Assembly (NCBI GenBank): GCA_902581795.1
Contig: CACHPL010000002.1
Coordinates: forward strand, 62,001 to 126,000
DNA length: 64,000 nt
Source: an uncultured Pelagibacteraceae bacterium
GTDB taxonomy: Bacteria; Pseudomonadota; Alphaproteobacteria; Pelagibacterales; Pelagibacteraceae
Direction: 5' to 3'
Positions 1-10,702 of the stretch are shown here, in pieces. The translations under genes and the position numbers were made by a program. The notes beneath the pieces were generated by a model. The model was not told where the DNA came from. It made no database searches and saw only the letters and a program-made list of their open reading frames with translations. Position 1 is the first letter of the stretch. Each line of letters begins with the position of its first letter.

Positions 1-1129
1 TGATGCAGTAGGCAGAAGCAGGGGCGCAGGTTTAGGCGGAGGAAATGACGAAAGAGAACAAACTTTAAATCAGCTATTAGTTGAGATGGATGGATTTGAT
101 ACTAACGAAGGTATCATTTTAATAGCAGCAACTAATAGACCAGACGTTCTAGATCCTGCTCTTTTGAGGCCAGGAAGATTTGATAGACAAGTAGTAGTTC
201 CCAATCCAGATATTCTAGGAAGAGAAGCTATCCTAAAAGTTCATGTTAAAAAAATTAGTACAGGTCCAGATGTAAAACTTAGAACAATTGCGAGAGGCAC
301 GCCAGGTTTTTCAGGAGCAGATTTAGCAAATTTAATAAATGAATCAGCTTTACTTGCGGCTAGAAAAAATAAGAGAGTTGTTACAATGTCTGATGTAGAG
401 GAAGCAAAAGACAAAGTAATGATGGGAGCCGAAAGAAGATCTATGGTAATGACTGAGGAAGAGAAAAAATTAACGGCTTACCACGAAGGTGGTCATGCAA
501 TAGTTGCTTTAAACGAAAAAGTATCAGACCCAATTCATAAAGCAACTATTATACCAAGAGGTAGAGCTCTAGGAATGGTTATGAGGTTGCCAGAGAGAGA
601 TCAATTGTCAGTTACAAGAGAAAAAATGTACTCAGATATCGCTGTTGCAATGGGAGGAAGAATTGCTGAAGAATTAATCTTTGGATATGAAAAGATAACT
701 TCGGGAGCTTCTTCCGATATAGATATGGCAACTAAAATGGCAAAAAATATGGTAACAAGGTATGGAATGAGTAAAGATCTTGGTACTGTAGCATATGGAG
801 AAAACGAAGACGAAGTATTTCTTGGCAGATCAATAACAAGACAACAAAACATGTCAGAAGACACCGCGAAGAAAGTAGATTTTGAAGTTAAAAAAATTAT
901 TGATACTAGTTATGAAAGAGCAAAAAAAGTTTTAACTGATAAAATCGATGATCTTCACAAAATTGCTAAAGCATTACTGGTATATGAAACTTTAACTGGC
1001 GATGAAATTAGAGATTTAATATTAAAAAATATACAGCCTGCTAAATTGTCAAAAAAAGAAGAGCAAGATGAGGAAAAAACATCCTCAGCTATAGATTCTA
1101 TTGGTTTAAAACCAAAACCAGCACTATAA
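1..1129 (+). CDS. ftsH: ATP-dependent zinc metalloprotease FtsH, C-terminal part (5' end outside window)
   Basis: Membrane-anchored AAA+ protease that degrades misfolded membrane proteins and some regulators. The reading frame is open from base 2, so the start lies upstream and the N-terminal membrane segments are not seen. What remains begins in the AAA module just before a Gly-rich loop and LLVEMDGF, continues with the second region of homology ([19 protein letters not shown], which holds the arginine fingers) and then the peptidase domain. The zinc-binding HEXXH motif is present as HEGGH at about nt 482-496. The tail is Lys/Glu-rich and poorly conserved, as is usual for FtsH. folP starts 12 bp downstream on the same strand. 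The identity is very secure. Confidence 0.97.
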   Translation, partial: DAVGRSRGAGLGGGNDEREQTLNQLLVEMDGFDTNEGIILIAATNRPDVLDPALLRPGRFDRQVVVPNPDILGREAILKVHVKKISTGPDVKLRTIARGTPGFSGADLANLINESALLAARKNKRVVTMSDVEEAKDKVMMGAERRSMVMTEEEKKLTAYHEGGHAIVALNEKVSDPIHKATIIPRGRALGMVMRLPERDQLSVTREKMYSDIAVAMGGRIAEELIFGYEKITSGASSDIDMATKMAKNMVTRYGMSKDLGTVAYGENEDEVFLGRSITRQQNMSEDTAKKVDFEVKKIIDTSYERAKKVLTDKIDDLHKIAKALLVYETLTGDEIRDLILKNIQPAKLSKKEEQDEEKTSSAIDSIGLKPKPAL

Positions 1130-1141
1130 TATAATAAAATC

Positions 1142-2206
1142 ATGAGAAAGTATTACACTAGGGCGTGTAATTTTTATCATGGAAGAGCCGCGAAAAGTCT
1201 CATTAAATTAAAAAAAGCTTTTCCTTTAAATGGTAAAAAAGATATAGCCTTTGATAAAGTTGAAATTTTTATAAGAAGTAAAGAAAAGATAATTAATAAT
1301 CTTATTCACATCAAAGATATAAAAAAATTAAAAAAAAATATTAAAAAAGTAGTCAAAAAAGATCTAAAGAAAATTGTTTCTAGAAGAAAAAATTTTTTAA
1401 AAAATATAAATTTTTCAGAAACTTCTATTATGGGAGTAATTAATTTGACTCCTGATAGTTTTTCTGATGGTGGAAAATTTAATACAAAAAATAAATCTTT
1501 TAAACATATATCAAATATGATTCGATCAGGAGCAAACATTATTGATGTTGGAGGGGAGTCAACACGACCAGGATCAAAAACTATTGATCCACAAATTGAA
1601 TGGAAAAGAGTAGAGCATGTTTTAAAGAATTTCAAAAAAAAACATAAAAAAACTTGCTTGTCGATTGATACAAGAAAATCTAGTTTAATGATCAATAGTA
1701 TTAAATGTGGAGTAGATCTAATAAATGATGTGTCGGGCTTTGAATATGATTTAAACGCTTTATCAAAATTGCAAAATTATAATGTTTCAAAAATCTTGCA
1801 TCATATGCAGGGAACGCCAAATACTATGCAAAAAAACCCCAAATATAAAAATGTTTTGTTAGATATATATGATTTTTTTGAGAGAAAACTTACAAATGAA
1901 TTAAAAGATGAAAAAATTATTTTAGATCCTGGAATTGGTTTTGGTAAAACTTTGAAACATAATTTGACTTTAATTTCTAAAATATCTTTGTTTCATAGTC
2001 TTGGTTTCCCTATATTGGTTGGAACGTCAAGAAAGAGATTTATAAGCCAAATATCAGGAAACTATGATAGCAAAGATAGAACTGGTGGAACATTAGCTTC
2101 CATTCTTTTTTTGTTGTCACAAGGTATTCAAATTTTTAGAGTGCACAATGTACATGAAGTGAAACAAGGAATTTTGGTTTTTAAAAAAATATTATCAAAT
2201 GAATGA
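1142..2206 (+). CDS. folP: dihydropteroate synthase with N-terminal extension
   Basis: Condenses 6-hydroxymethyl-7,8-dihydropterin diphosphate with p-aminobenzoate to dihydropteroate in folate synthesis. The TIM-barrel core starts near residue 97 with the signature MGVINLTPDSFSDGG, followed by GGESTRPGS (pterin site), SIDTRK, and a C-terminal GTSRKRF. At 354 aa it is longer than the usual 270-290 aa because about 90 residues precede the barrel. That segment begins with an aromatic/basic stretch and becomes a very Lys-rich probable helix (about residues 45-90). I do not recognise it as a known domain. The ATG at 1142 is the first in-frame start after ftsH; a start nearer the barrel is possible but no better ATG/RBS pair is obvious. 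The stop overlaps glmM by 4 bp (ATGA). Confidence 0.93.
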   Translation: MRKYYTRACNFYHGRAAKSLIKLKKAFPLNGKKDIAFDKVEIFIRSKEKIINNLIHIKDIKKLKKNIKKVVKKDLKKIVSRRKNFLKNINFSETSIMGVINLTPDSFSDGGKFNTKNKSFKHISNMIRSGANIIDVGGESTRPGSKTIDPQIEWKRVEHVLKNFKKKHKKTCLSIDTRKSSLMINSIKCGVDLINDVSGFEYDLNALSKLQNYNVSKILHHMQGTPNTMQKNPKYKNVLLDIYDFFERKLTNELKDEKIILDPGIGFGKTLKHNLTLISKISLFHSLGFPILVGTSRKRFISQISGNYDSKDRTGGTLASILFLLSQGIQIFRVHNVHEVKQGILVFKKILSNE

Positions 2207-3534
2207 AAAATAAATACTTTGGCACTGATGGAATAAGAGGGACTGTAAACCAGGGGAACATAACCGGTGAAAAATTTTTTAAGTTTGGGTTGGCATCTGG
2301 TACTTATTTTAAAAATCAAAAAAAATCTAAACAGATTGCAATAATAGCAAAAGATACAAGATTGTCAGGGTATACTTTAGAGCCCGCCTTAGTATCTGGC
2401 CTTGTATCTGGCGGGATGCACGTTTTTACTTTAGGTCCTTTACCTACAAACGGACTTGCTATGTTAACTAAATCAATGAAAGCTAATATGGGTATTATGA
2501 TTACAGCTTCTCACAACCCTTATTATGATAATGGTTTGAAACTATTTGGTCCTGACGGAATGAAGCTATCTGATAAAATTGAAAACAAGATCGAAAAATT
2601 AATAGATGCTAAAAATACAAAACAATTAACAAATCCAAAGTTTTTAGGTCGGGTTAAACGATTAGAAGATGGGAATGACAAATACATAAGAATATTAAAA
2701 AATAATTTTCCAAGTAATTTTTACCTCAAAGGAACAAAAATAGTTTTAGATTGTGCAAATGGTGCCTGCTACAAAGCAGCACCTAAATTACTCAAGGAGC
2801 TAGGAGCAAAAGTTATTTCTATGGGAGTTAAACCAAATGGATTAAACATAAATGAGAAATGTGGGTCAACCTATCCCTTAAAAATAAAGACAGCAGTTAA
2901 AAAGCACAAAGCCAATATTGGAATAGCATTCGATGGAGATGCTGACAGGGTTATTATGTGTGATGAAAAAGGGAAAATAATAGATGGCGATCAAATTATC
3001 GCAATGTTAGCTCGTCGTTGGAAATCAAAAAAAATTCTAAAGGGTGGTGTGATTGGAACCCTAATGTCTAATTATGGTTTAGAAAAATTTTTAAATAATG
3101 AAAAAATAAAATTTTTTAGATCTAAAGTTGGAGACAGATATGTTAAAGAAAAAATGAAAAAGTTAAATTATAATTTAGGAGGTGAGCAGTCAGGACATAT
3201 TATTTTAGGAAAATTTGCAACAACCGGCGATGGTTTGTTGGTGGCATTAGAAGTTTTGTTTTCTCTCAGAAAGGGCAAAAAGGCTAGTCAACTCTTAAAA
3301 GTTTTTAAACCACTACCTCAAATTTTAGAGAATTTAGAAGTAAACAATAAAAATATAGTTGATAAACCGAAATGTAGAAATGCAATAAAAAAAGCAAATA
3401 AGTTTATGGGTAACAAGGGTAGAATTTTGGTTAGAAAATCTGGGACCGAACCAAAAATTAGGGTAATGGCCGAATCGTATGATAAAAGTTTAATTTTAAA
3501 ATGTATAAAAATAATCAAACAATCTATTAAATAA
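2203..3534 (+). CDS. glmM: phosphoglucosamine mutase
   Basis: Interconverts glucosamine-6-phosphate and glucosamine-1-phosphate, the step leading to UDP-GlcNAc for peptidoglycan and lipid A. The 443-aa length is normal for the family. The N-terminus carries FGTDGIRG. The catalytic phosphoserine loop is TASHNP with Ser103. The metal-binding loop reads DGDADR, the sugar-binding loop GEQSGH, and the C-terminal phosphate-binding loop RKSGTEPKIRVMAE. It is translationally coupled to folP through an ATGA overlap, an arrangement also seen in other bacteria (folP-glmM). thiD follows 4 bp later. Confidence 0.97.
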   Translation: MKNKYFGTDGIRGTVNQGNITGEKFFKFGLASGTYFKNQKKSKQIAIIAKDTRLSGYTLEPALVSGLVSGGMHVFTLGPLPTNGLAMLTKSMKANMGIMITASHNPYYDNGLKLFGPDGMKLSDKIENKIEKLIDAKNTKQLTNPKFLGRVKRLEDGNDKYIRILKNNFPSNFYLKGTKIVLDCANGACYKAAPKLLKELGAKVISMGVKPNGLNINEKCGSTYPLKIKTAVKKHKANIGIAFDGDADRVIMCDEKGKIIDGDQIIAMLARRWKSKKILKGGVIGTLMSNYGLEKFLNNEKIKFFRSKVGDRYVKEKMKKLNYNLGGEQSGHIILGKFATTGDGLLVALEVLFSLRKGKKASQLLKVFKPLPQILENLEVNNKNIVDKPKCRNAIKKANKFMGNKGRILVRKSGTEPKIRVMAESYDKSLILKCIKIIKQSIK

Positions 3535-3538
3535 AAAA

Positions 3539-5637
<2,099 letters not shown>

Positions 5638-5645
5638 ACTTAGTC

Positions 5646-6545
5646 TTATTTTGCAGGCAATAGGTTTTTTGAGCTGCTTGAATTTATCATTGCTTTTTGA
5701 AGTTTTTCAAAAGCTTTAGTTTCAATTTGTCTAATTCTCTCTCTACTGATTTTATATTTTTTGCTTAATTCTTCTAAAGTTTTTGGATCTTCTGCAAGTT
5801 TTCTTTCTTCTATTATCTCTCTTTCTCTATCATTCAAAATTTTTATTGCATCTTTAAGTAAACCTTTTTTTTCGTCAAGCTCCTGTTTTTGTGAAACATA
5901 AAGTTCCTGATCCAAACTGTCATCAACTACCCAGTCTTGCCATTCTCCCTTTTCATCAGATTTTAATGGATTGTTTAAAGATTTTTCTTGTCCCATCATC
6001 CTTCTATTCATCGATACCACTTCTTCTGATTTAACACCCAGCCTTTTTGATATTTCTTTAACCTGTTCCTTTTTAAGATCTCCCTCTTCACTTGGTGCAA
6101 TTTGTTTTTTGATTTTTTTTAAATTAAAAAATAATTTTTTCTGCGCTGCAGTTGTTCCCATTTTTACTAGACTCCAAGACCTAAGAACATATTCTTGTAT
6201 TCCAGCTTTAATCCACCACATTGCATAAGTTGCAAGCCTAAATCCTTTGTCAGGATCAAACTTTTTCACAGCCTGCATCAATCCAATGTTGCCCTCAGAA
6301 ATTAATTCGCTTACTGGAAGGCCATATCCTCTATAGCCCATTGCAATTTTTGCTACCAATCTTAGATGACTTGTTACAAGCTTGTGTGCAGATTTTATAT
6401 TTCCACTATCTTTCCAATTTTTTGCTAACATATATTCCTCTTCAGCATCAAGCATTGGGAATTTTTTAATTTGAGCAAGGTATAATGACAATCCGCCTTC
6501 CCCAGATAAAATAGGTAAATTCGATATTTCAGTTTTTGTGCTCAT
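5646..6545 (-). CDS. rpoH: RNA polymerase sigma-32 factor
   Basis: Alternative sigma factor for the heat-shock response. The 299-aa protein has region 1.2/2 with LVTSHLRLVAKIAMGYRGYGLPVSELISEGNIGLMQAVKKFDP in pieces, the promoter-melting aromatic stretch FRLATYAMWWIKAGIQEYV, and, just after it, the RpoH-specific box QKKLFFNLKKIK, which separates it from sigma-70. Region 4 ends with LEELSKKYKISRERIRQIE, a helix-turn-helix. In Alphaproteobacteria this factor is often the only heat-shock sigma. It lies 35 bp downstream of rluD on the same strand, with a short AT-only spacer. Confidence 0.96.
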   Translation of the reverse strand: MSTKTEISNLPILSGEGGLSLYLAQIKKFPMLDAEEEYMLAKNWKDSGNIKSAHKLVTSHLRLVAKIAMGYRGYGLPVSELISEGNIGLMQAVKKFDPDKGFRLATYAMWWIKAGIQEYVLRSWSLVKMGTTAAQKKLFFNLKKIKKQIAPSEEGDLKKEQVKEISKRLGVKSEEVVSMNRRMMGQEKSLNNPLKSDEKGEWQDWVVDDSLDQELYVSQKQELDEKKGLLKDAIKILNDREREIIEERKLAEDPKTLEELSKKYKISRERIRQIETKAFEKLQKAMINSSSSKNLLPAK

Positions 6546-6580
6546 TTATAGCTGTATATATATTTCTAAAATAAAATTTT

Positions 6581-7561
6581 TCAATTGGTTAATTTTTCAA
6601 GTATATCAAGTATTTTTTTAAAATCCTGGGGTAATTTTGACTCAAATTCGATTTTTTTATTTTTTGACGGGTGAATAAACCCTAAACTTTTAGCATGAAG
6701 AGCTTGCCTATTAAAATTTTTTAAAATCTCATCAAATTTTTTATTTATCTTTTTAAATTTCTTTTTTTGTTTTCCATATTTCTTATCACCAATTAGACCA
6801 TTACCCTTATGTGAGAGATGTACTCTTATTTGATGTGTTCGACCAGTTTCTAAAATACACTCTACCAAACTAATTTTTGGTATTTCATTGTTGGCAAATA
6901 CTTTTAGTGTTTTATAATTTGTTATTGCTTTTTTTCCTGAGGTTTCACTTACTGACATAAGTTGTCTATTTTTTTTACTTCTTGAAATTAACGTGTCAAT
7001 TCTTCCTTTTAAAGGTCTAAGGACGCCCCAAATTAACGCTATATATTTTCTATTTATATTGTGTTCACTAAATTGATTTGCAAGTTTAACGTGAGAGAAA
7101 TTATTTTTTGCTACAACCAACAAACCACTGGTTTCCTTATCAATTCTATGGACTATACCAGGCCTGTATATTCCATTTAAATCTGAAAGATTTTTTTTAT
7201 AATGATAAACCAAACCATTAACCAAAGTTCCATTTTTGTTGCCTGCACCAGGGTGCACAACTATTCCACTTGGTTTATTTAAAACTATTAAATCATCATC
7301 TTCGTAAACAATATCAATCTTAATTTTTTCAGGTTTTATATATTCGTTTTTATTTTCTAAAATTGAAAAACTTATTTTATCACCAATTTTAACTTTTTTT
7401 GAAGGCGAAGAAACAATTTTATTGTTAATTGATAAATTTTTAGAAACTATAATTTTCTTAATTTGTGTTCTTGTAATATCATCAAGTTTGCTAGCTAGAA
7501 ATTTATCTAATCTATAATTATTACTGATTTCTTCAACTGAAAATGTTTTTATTTTATTCAT
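6581..7561 (-). CDS. rluD: 23S rRNA pseudouridine synthase, RluD family
   Basis: Isomerises uridines in helix 69 of 23S rRNA (positions 1911/1915/1917 in E. coli). An N-terminal S4 RNA-binding domain (about residues 12-75) is followed by the RluA-type catalytic domain. The catalytic aspartate lies in HRIDKETSG, and LVECILETGRTHQIRVHLSHKG and the QALHAKSLGF block near the C-terminus match the family. The length (326 aa) is typical of RluD. It is upstream of rpoH on the minus strand and its start is 22 bp from the tRNA-Arg gene on the plus strand. Confidence 0.93.
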   Translation of the reverse strand: MNKIKTFSVEEISNNYRLDKFLASKLDDITRTQIKKIIVSKNLSINNKIVSSPSKKVKIGDKISFSILENKNEYIKPEKIKIDIVYEDDDLIVLNKPSGIVVHPGAGNKNGTLVNGLVYHYKKNLSDLNGIYRPGIVHRIDKETSGLLVVAKNNFSHVKLANQFSEHNINRKYIALIWGVLRPLKGRIDTLISRSKKNRQLMSVSETSGKKAITNYKTLKVFANNEIPKISLVECILETGRTHQIRVHLSHKGNGLIGDKKYGKQKKKFKKINKKFDEILKNFNRQALHAKSLGFIHPSKNKKIEFESKLPQDFKKILDILEKLTN

Positions 7562-7583
7562 TTATAGTTTAAAACACTTATAT

Positions 7584-7660
7584 GCGTTCGTAGCTCAACT
7601 GGATAGAGCGTCTGACTTCGGATCAGAAGGTTGAGGGTTCAAATCCTTCCGGGCGCACCA
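7584..7660 (+). tRNA. tRNA-Arg(UCG)
   Basis: A complete 77-nt cloverleaf. The acceptor strands GCGTTCG and CGGGCGC pair with two G-U pairs, and the discriminator A and CCA end are encoded. The anticodon stem is TCTGA/TCAGA around loop CTTCGGA, which gives anticodon TCG and reads CGA codons. The T-loop is GGTTCAAATCC. The 3' end sits 4 bp from the convergent GT17 gene, and no second copy of its 3' end is visible nearby, so there is no sign of an att duplication at this tRNA inside the window. Confidence 0.97.
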
Positions 7661-7664
7661 AACT

Positions 7665-8468
7665 TCAAGCAATCCATTCCTTGAGTCTCTCTTTATTTTT
7701 AATAATATATTCTGGAAAACTAGAATCAACCTCAACCTTTTTTATATTATAACCCCTATCAAAAATATCTTCTCCTTTTTTAATTTTAACTTTAATATTT
7801 TCCTCGCTTGAAATATTATCTTTATTAAATTCACCATGCGCAAAAGATTTAATTTTTTTTGATATATTTTCAGGAGTTTGCAAATATGCAAAATGCCAGC
7901 CTCCGTTTTCAATAATTTGTAGGTTTTTTGGTTTATCAATTCTCCAAAATGGATAAATCTTAAACTTCAAATTTCTTAGCCACTGAGGAGATTTAAAATT
8001 TTTCTTAAGACAAATTTTTGATCCATGCCAATTATTTTCATTACGATTCAAGAGATTTAACTTATACATAAACATTTTTTGTGAAAAAACTGCATATTTT
8101 TTATTAAATATTTCTAACTTATTTAGATCCGGTATCTCATCAACGTCAGACAATATAACTAGATCATTATCATGGCATTTTTTTAAACCCCTCATTATAG
8201 AATTTCTTTGATGCTGTTCTACCAAAGACTCCCCTCCCGTATGGGGTTTCTTTATGCCATCGGGTGTATCATCAACAACTATATAATTTATTTTATTTTC
8301 GAATTTTTTATATTTTTTTATATCAAAATGTAATTTTTTTGGTTTTCCTTGATGGTCAATTGTAGATTCAACTATTACAAATTTATCTACAAATTTATCA
8401 AGAATGTTAAATCTTATTTCCGCTATGTGTTCCTCATTAAAATATTGGAAGCAATCAAATATTGCCAT
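7665..8468 (-). CDS. glycosyltransferase family 17-like (beta-1,4-N-acetylglucosaminyltransferase type)
   Basis: Predicted glycosyltransferase of the GT17 fold, the family of eukaryotic GnT-III and scattered bacterial homologues. The N-terminus MAIFDCFQYFNEEHIAEIR, the VESTIDHQGKPK block, QRNSIMRGL and a DVD metal motif at residues 108-110 (ILSDVDEIPD) are hallmark features. A GGWHFAYLQTPENISKKI block follows near residue 190. No signal peptide or membrane segment is apparent, so it should act in the cytoplasm. It is the last gene of the tsaC-ABC-oxygenase run, 5 bp after the oxygenase. The substrate cannot be read from sequence; modification of a surface glycan is the plausible role. Confidence 0.8.
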   Translation of the reverse strand: MAIFDCFQYFNEEHIAEIRFNILDKFVDKFVIVESTIDHQGKPKKLHFDIKKYKKFENKINYIVVDDTPDGIKKPHTGGESLVEQHQRNSIMRGLKKCHDNDLVILSDVDEIPDLNKLEIFNKKYAVFSQKMFMYKLNLLNRNENNWHGSKICLKKNFKSPQWLRNLKFKIYPFWRIDKPKNLQIIENGGWHFAYLQTPENISKKIKSFAHGEFNKDNISSEENIKVKIKKGEDIFDRGYNIKKVEVDSSFPEYIIKNKERLKEWIA

Positions 8469-8473
8469 AAAAT

Positions 8474-9181
8474 TTACCTTTTTGTAAAAGTTGTAAGGCC
8501 AATTTTTTTACCATCAATTTTACTCGATGAGCAGTGTATATTTGTTCTGTCAAAAATTAGCATAGAGCCCAATTCCCACTCATAAATAAACTCTATCTCT
8601 AAACCAGCTAAGTTTTCTATTTTTTCATGATTCAAATATTTCTCATGTGTATCCTTATCGAATGGTTTTTTGCCATACATATTTATATGATCTGAAGATC
8701 TTTTATTTTGTCCATATTTTAGTTGTTTTTTTTCAAGCTCTTTTTCATCTAACGTAAAACTTGTTGAACTACCATAAAATCTATTTTTAAATATCACTGT
8801 GCTACCAACAGGAGTTAAAGGAATTAAAGTTTGCCTATAAATAAGATTTTCAAAATTAAAACCAGCATCAACATGAAGGCCTATAGGGTTATAACTTTCT
8901 TGAATGAGTCCATAAATATCTTTTCCATTTTCATCTTTAAGATTATCCATTTTAAACTCGCCAATTTCATTTTTTAATCTTTCGCAGAAAAGTTTTTCTA
9001 ATTTTTCACTATAGCCTTGTAACCACCTTTTTTTAATTACATTTTGCTTTTTATTATGAACAGTTGTTGGTAAATTTTTGTACAATTCTAAAAATTCTTT
9101 TATCTCTTCTTTAGTATATAGATTTTTTAAAACTTTAGGAGGTTTCTCAAGTTTTTTAATCTCTTCAATTTTTTTATGCAT
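8474..9181 (-). CDS. predicted 2-oxoglutarate/Fe(II)-dependent oxygenase
   Basis: Unnamed 235-aa protein. I infer a double-stranded beta-helix oxygenase from HVD at residues 103-105, a distal His216 in RTNIHCSSS, and a basic residue just after it (Lys226 or the terminal Arg235), which together would form the Fe(II) triad and 2OG-binding position. The GSMLIFDRTNIH block resembles the strand preceding the distal histidine in 2OG hydroxylases. The N-terminal 90 residues are helical and charged. It lies between the ABC-2 permease (5 bp upstream) and the GT17 gene (5 bp downstream). The substrate is unknown; a sugar, lipid or amino-acid hydroxylase are all possible. Confidence 0.6.
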   Translation of the reverse strand: MHKKIEEIKKLEKPPKVLKNLYTKEEIKEFLELYKNLPTTVHNKKQNVIKKRWLQGYSEKLEKLFCERLKNEIGEFKMDNLKDENGKDIYGLIQESYNPIGLHVDAGFNFENLIYRQTLIPLTPVGSTVIFKNRFYGSSTSFTLDEKELEKKQLKYGQNKRSSDHINMYGKKPFDKDTHEKYLNHEKIENLAGLEIEFIYEWELGSMLIFDRTNIHCSSSKIDGKKIGLTTFTKR

Positions 9182-9186
9182 AATTT

Positions 9187-9978
9187 TTATTCACCCATAT
9201 TAATTAATGTTCCTCTTATTTTAGCACCGTAAAAAGAAACGTAGAAAATTATAACACCTAAAACAAAATAAAGTATAGATATAGATATTGCTTTAAATAT
9301 GTCAAAATAATTTACCACATCATTCAATAGAATATTTCTCATTTCTTCAAATATATGAACTAGAGGAAGACCTTTTGCTACAAATTGCAGTGATATTGGC
9401 AATATGTCTAATGGATAATAAATGCATCCTAAAGGGGCTAAAAAAAATAAACTTGCCCACGCAATATTTTCAAATGATGGACCAAATCTTAATAACCCTG
9501 ACGTTACTAAAAGACCCAGAGTTACTCCAAAAAGATATAAAGATAATAACAAAAATAATAATGGCAAACCAAGTTCAAAAACAGAAACACCAAAAAGGGG
9601 TATCGCTATAATTGCAGCAGGAACCATACCAATTAGTGCTCTTAATATTGCAGTTAAAGTAAGAGATGCGATTATTTCACTTAATTTAATCGGAGCAATA
9701 AACAAATTTGTAAAATTTCTACTCCAAATTTCTTCCAAAAACATCATATTAAAACTTATGCTAACTCTAAATAAAAAATCATATAATATTGCAGCAGTTA
9801 AAATAATACCAACAGTGTTACTATAATAATCAGAATTTAAAGTAAAAAATTTGGAAATAAAACCCCAAAGAAAAATCTGAACAGTGGGCCAATAAATTAA
9901 ATCTACAATTCTTGGAAGAGAATTGCTTATCAAATACAAATGTCTTAATGCCAAAGCATAAATTTTACCTAGATTCAT
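9187..9978 (-). CDS. ABC-2 type transporter permease
   Basis: Inner-membrane subunit of an ABC exporter. The 263-aa protein shows about six hydrophobic segments and the ABC-2 permease pattern, with a FLEEIWSRNFTNLFIAPIKLSEI stretch (in parts) like that of drug/polysaccharide exporters of the YadH/NodJ type. Its start overlaps the 3' end of the ATPase gene by 14 bp, so the two are almost certainly one transporter. The exported substrate is not evident; the neighbouring oxygenase and glycosyltransferase make a modified glycan or lipid conceivable but unproven. Confidence 0.88.
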   Translation of the reverse strand: MNLGKIYALALRHLYLISNSLPRIVDLIYWPTVQIFLWGFISKFFTLNSDYYSNTVGIILTAAILYDFLFRVSISFNMMFLEEIWSRNFTNLFIAPIKLSEIIASLTLTAILRALIGMVPAAIIAIPLFGVSVFELGLPLLFLLLSLYLFGVTLGLLVTSGLLRFGPSFENIAWASLFFLAPLGCIYYPLDILPISLQFVAKGLPLVHIFEEMRNILLNDVVNYFDIFKAISISILYFVLGVIIFYVSFYGAKIRGTLINMGE

Positions 9979-10699
9979 TTTTACCTCTTGCTAATTTTAG
10001 AAAAGTTTCTTCAAGATTATTTCTTCCGTGTTTTTTAATAATTTCTTTACAAGTGCCCCTGTCAATAATTTCTCCATTTTTCATCATTATTATGCTGTCA
10101 CATAATTTTTCGACTTCATTCATATTATGAGAAGCAAGTAAAACTGTAACTTGGTTTTTTGATCTATATTTTTGTATATATGTTCGAACAAAATCACCAA
10201 TATCTGGATCGAGACTAGCTGTAGGCTCGTCTAAAAATAAAATTTCAGGTTTATTTATTAAAGATTTTGCTAGAGAAACTCTATTCTTTTGTCCCGAGGA
10301 TAGTTCTCCAGTCTTTCTGCTAAAAAAATTTTTAATATCCAAATCCTCAGATATTTCCTCTATTCTACCCTTTAAATCTTTTATACCGTAAAGCCTTCCA
10401 TATACCTCAAGATTTTGCCTAACAGTTAATTTTTTGGGCAATTCAATATATGGGGAAGCAAAATTAATTCGACTTAATATTTCGTCTCTTTTGAAAGAAT
10501 CAATATTTTTGTTATCTATAAGTATTTCACCACTTGTTGGTTTTATTAAACCCAACATCATTCCTATAGAAGTAGTTTTGCCACAACCGTTTGGACCGAG
10601 AAGTCCTAATGTTTTATTTTTTTCAATAGAAAAATTGATATTATTAACCGCAACTGTATCTTTATATTTTTTAGAGAGGTTTTTAATTTGTATAAACAT
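9965..10699 (-). CDS. ABC transporter ATP-binding protein
   Basis: ATPase of the exporter encoded with the following permease gene. The 244-aa protein has Walker A GPNGCGKTT (residues 35-43), the Q-loop region with SPYIELPKKLTVRQNL, the signature LSSGQKNR, Walker B with ILFLDEPTASLDP and the switch His in LLASHNMNEVE. It is of the CcmA/NodI class of export ATPases. It starts 3 bp after tsaC stops on the minus strand, so it is probably cotranscribed with that housekeeping gene. Confidence 0.92.
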   Translation of the reverse strand: MFIQIKNLSKKYKDTVAVNNINFSIEKNKTLGLLGPNGCGKTTSIGMMLGLIKPTSGEILIDNKNIDSFKRDEILSRINFASPYIELPKKLTVRQNLEVYGRLYGIKDLKGRIEEISEDLDIKNFFSRKTGELSSGQKNRVSLAKSLINKPEILFLDEPTASLDPDIGDFVRTYIQKYRSKNQVTVLLASHNMNEVEKLCDSIIMMKNGEIIDRGTCKEIIKKHGRNNLEETFLKLARGKNESR

Positions 10700-10702
10700 T
10701 TT

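Noticed and set aside
7584-7700. Integration site at tRNA-Arg
   Set aside because: No second copy of the tRNA-Arg 3' end was found within the window and no integrase is adjacent.
9422-9826. 134-codon plus-strand frame
   Set aside because: Lies wholly inside the ABC-2 permease gene on the other strand, shows no recognisable domain, and has the composition expected of an antisense shadow.
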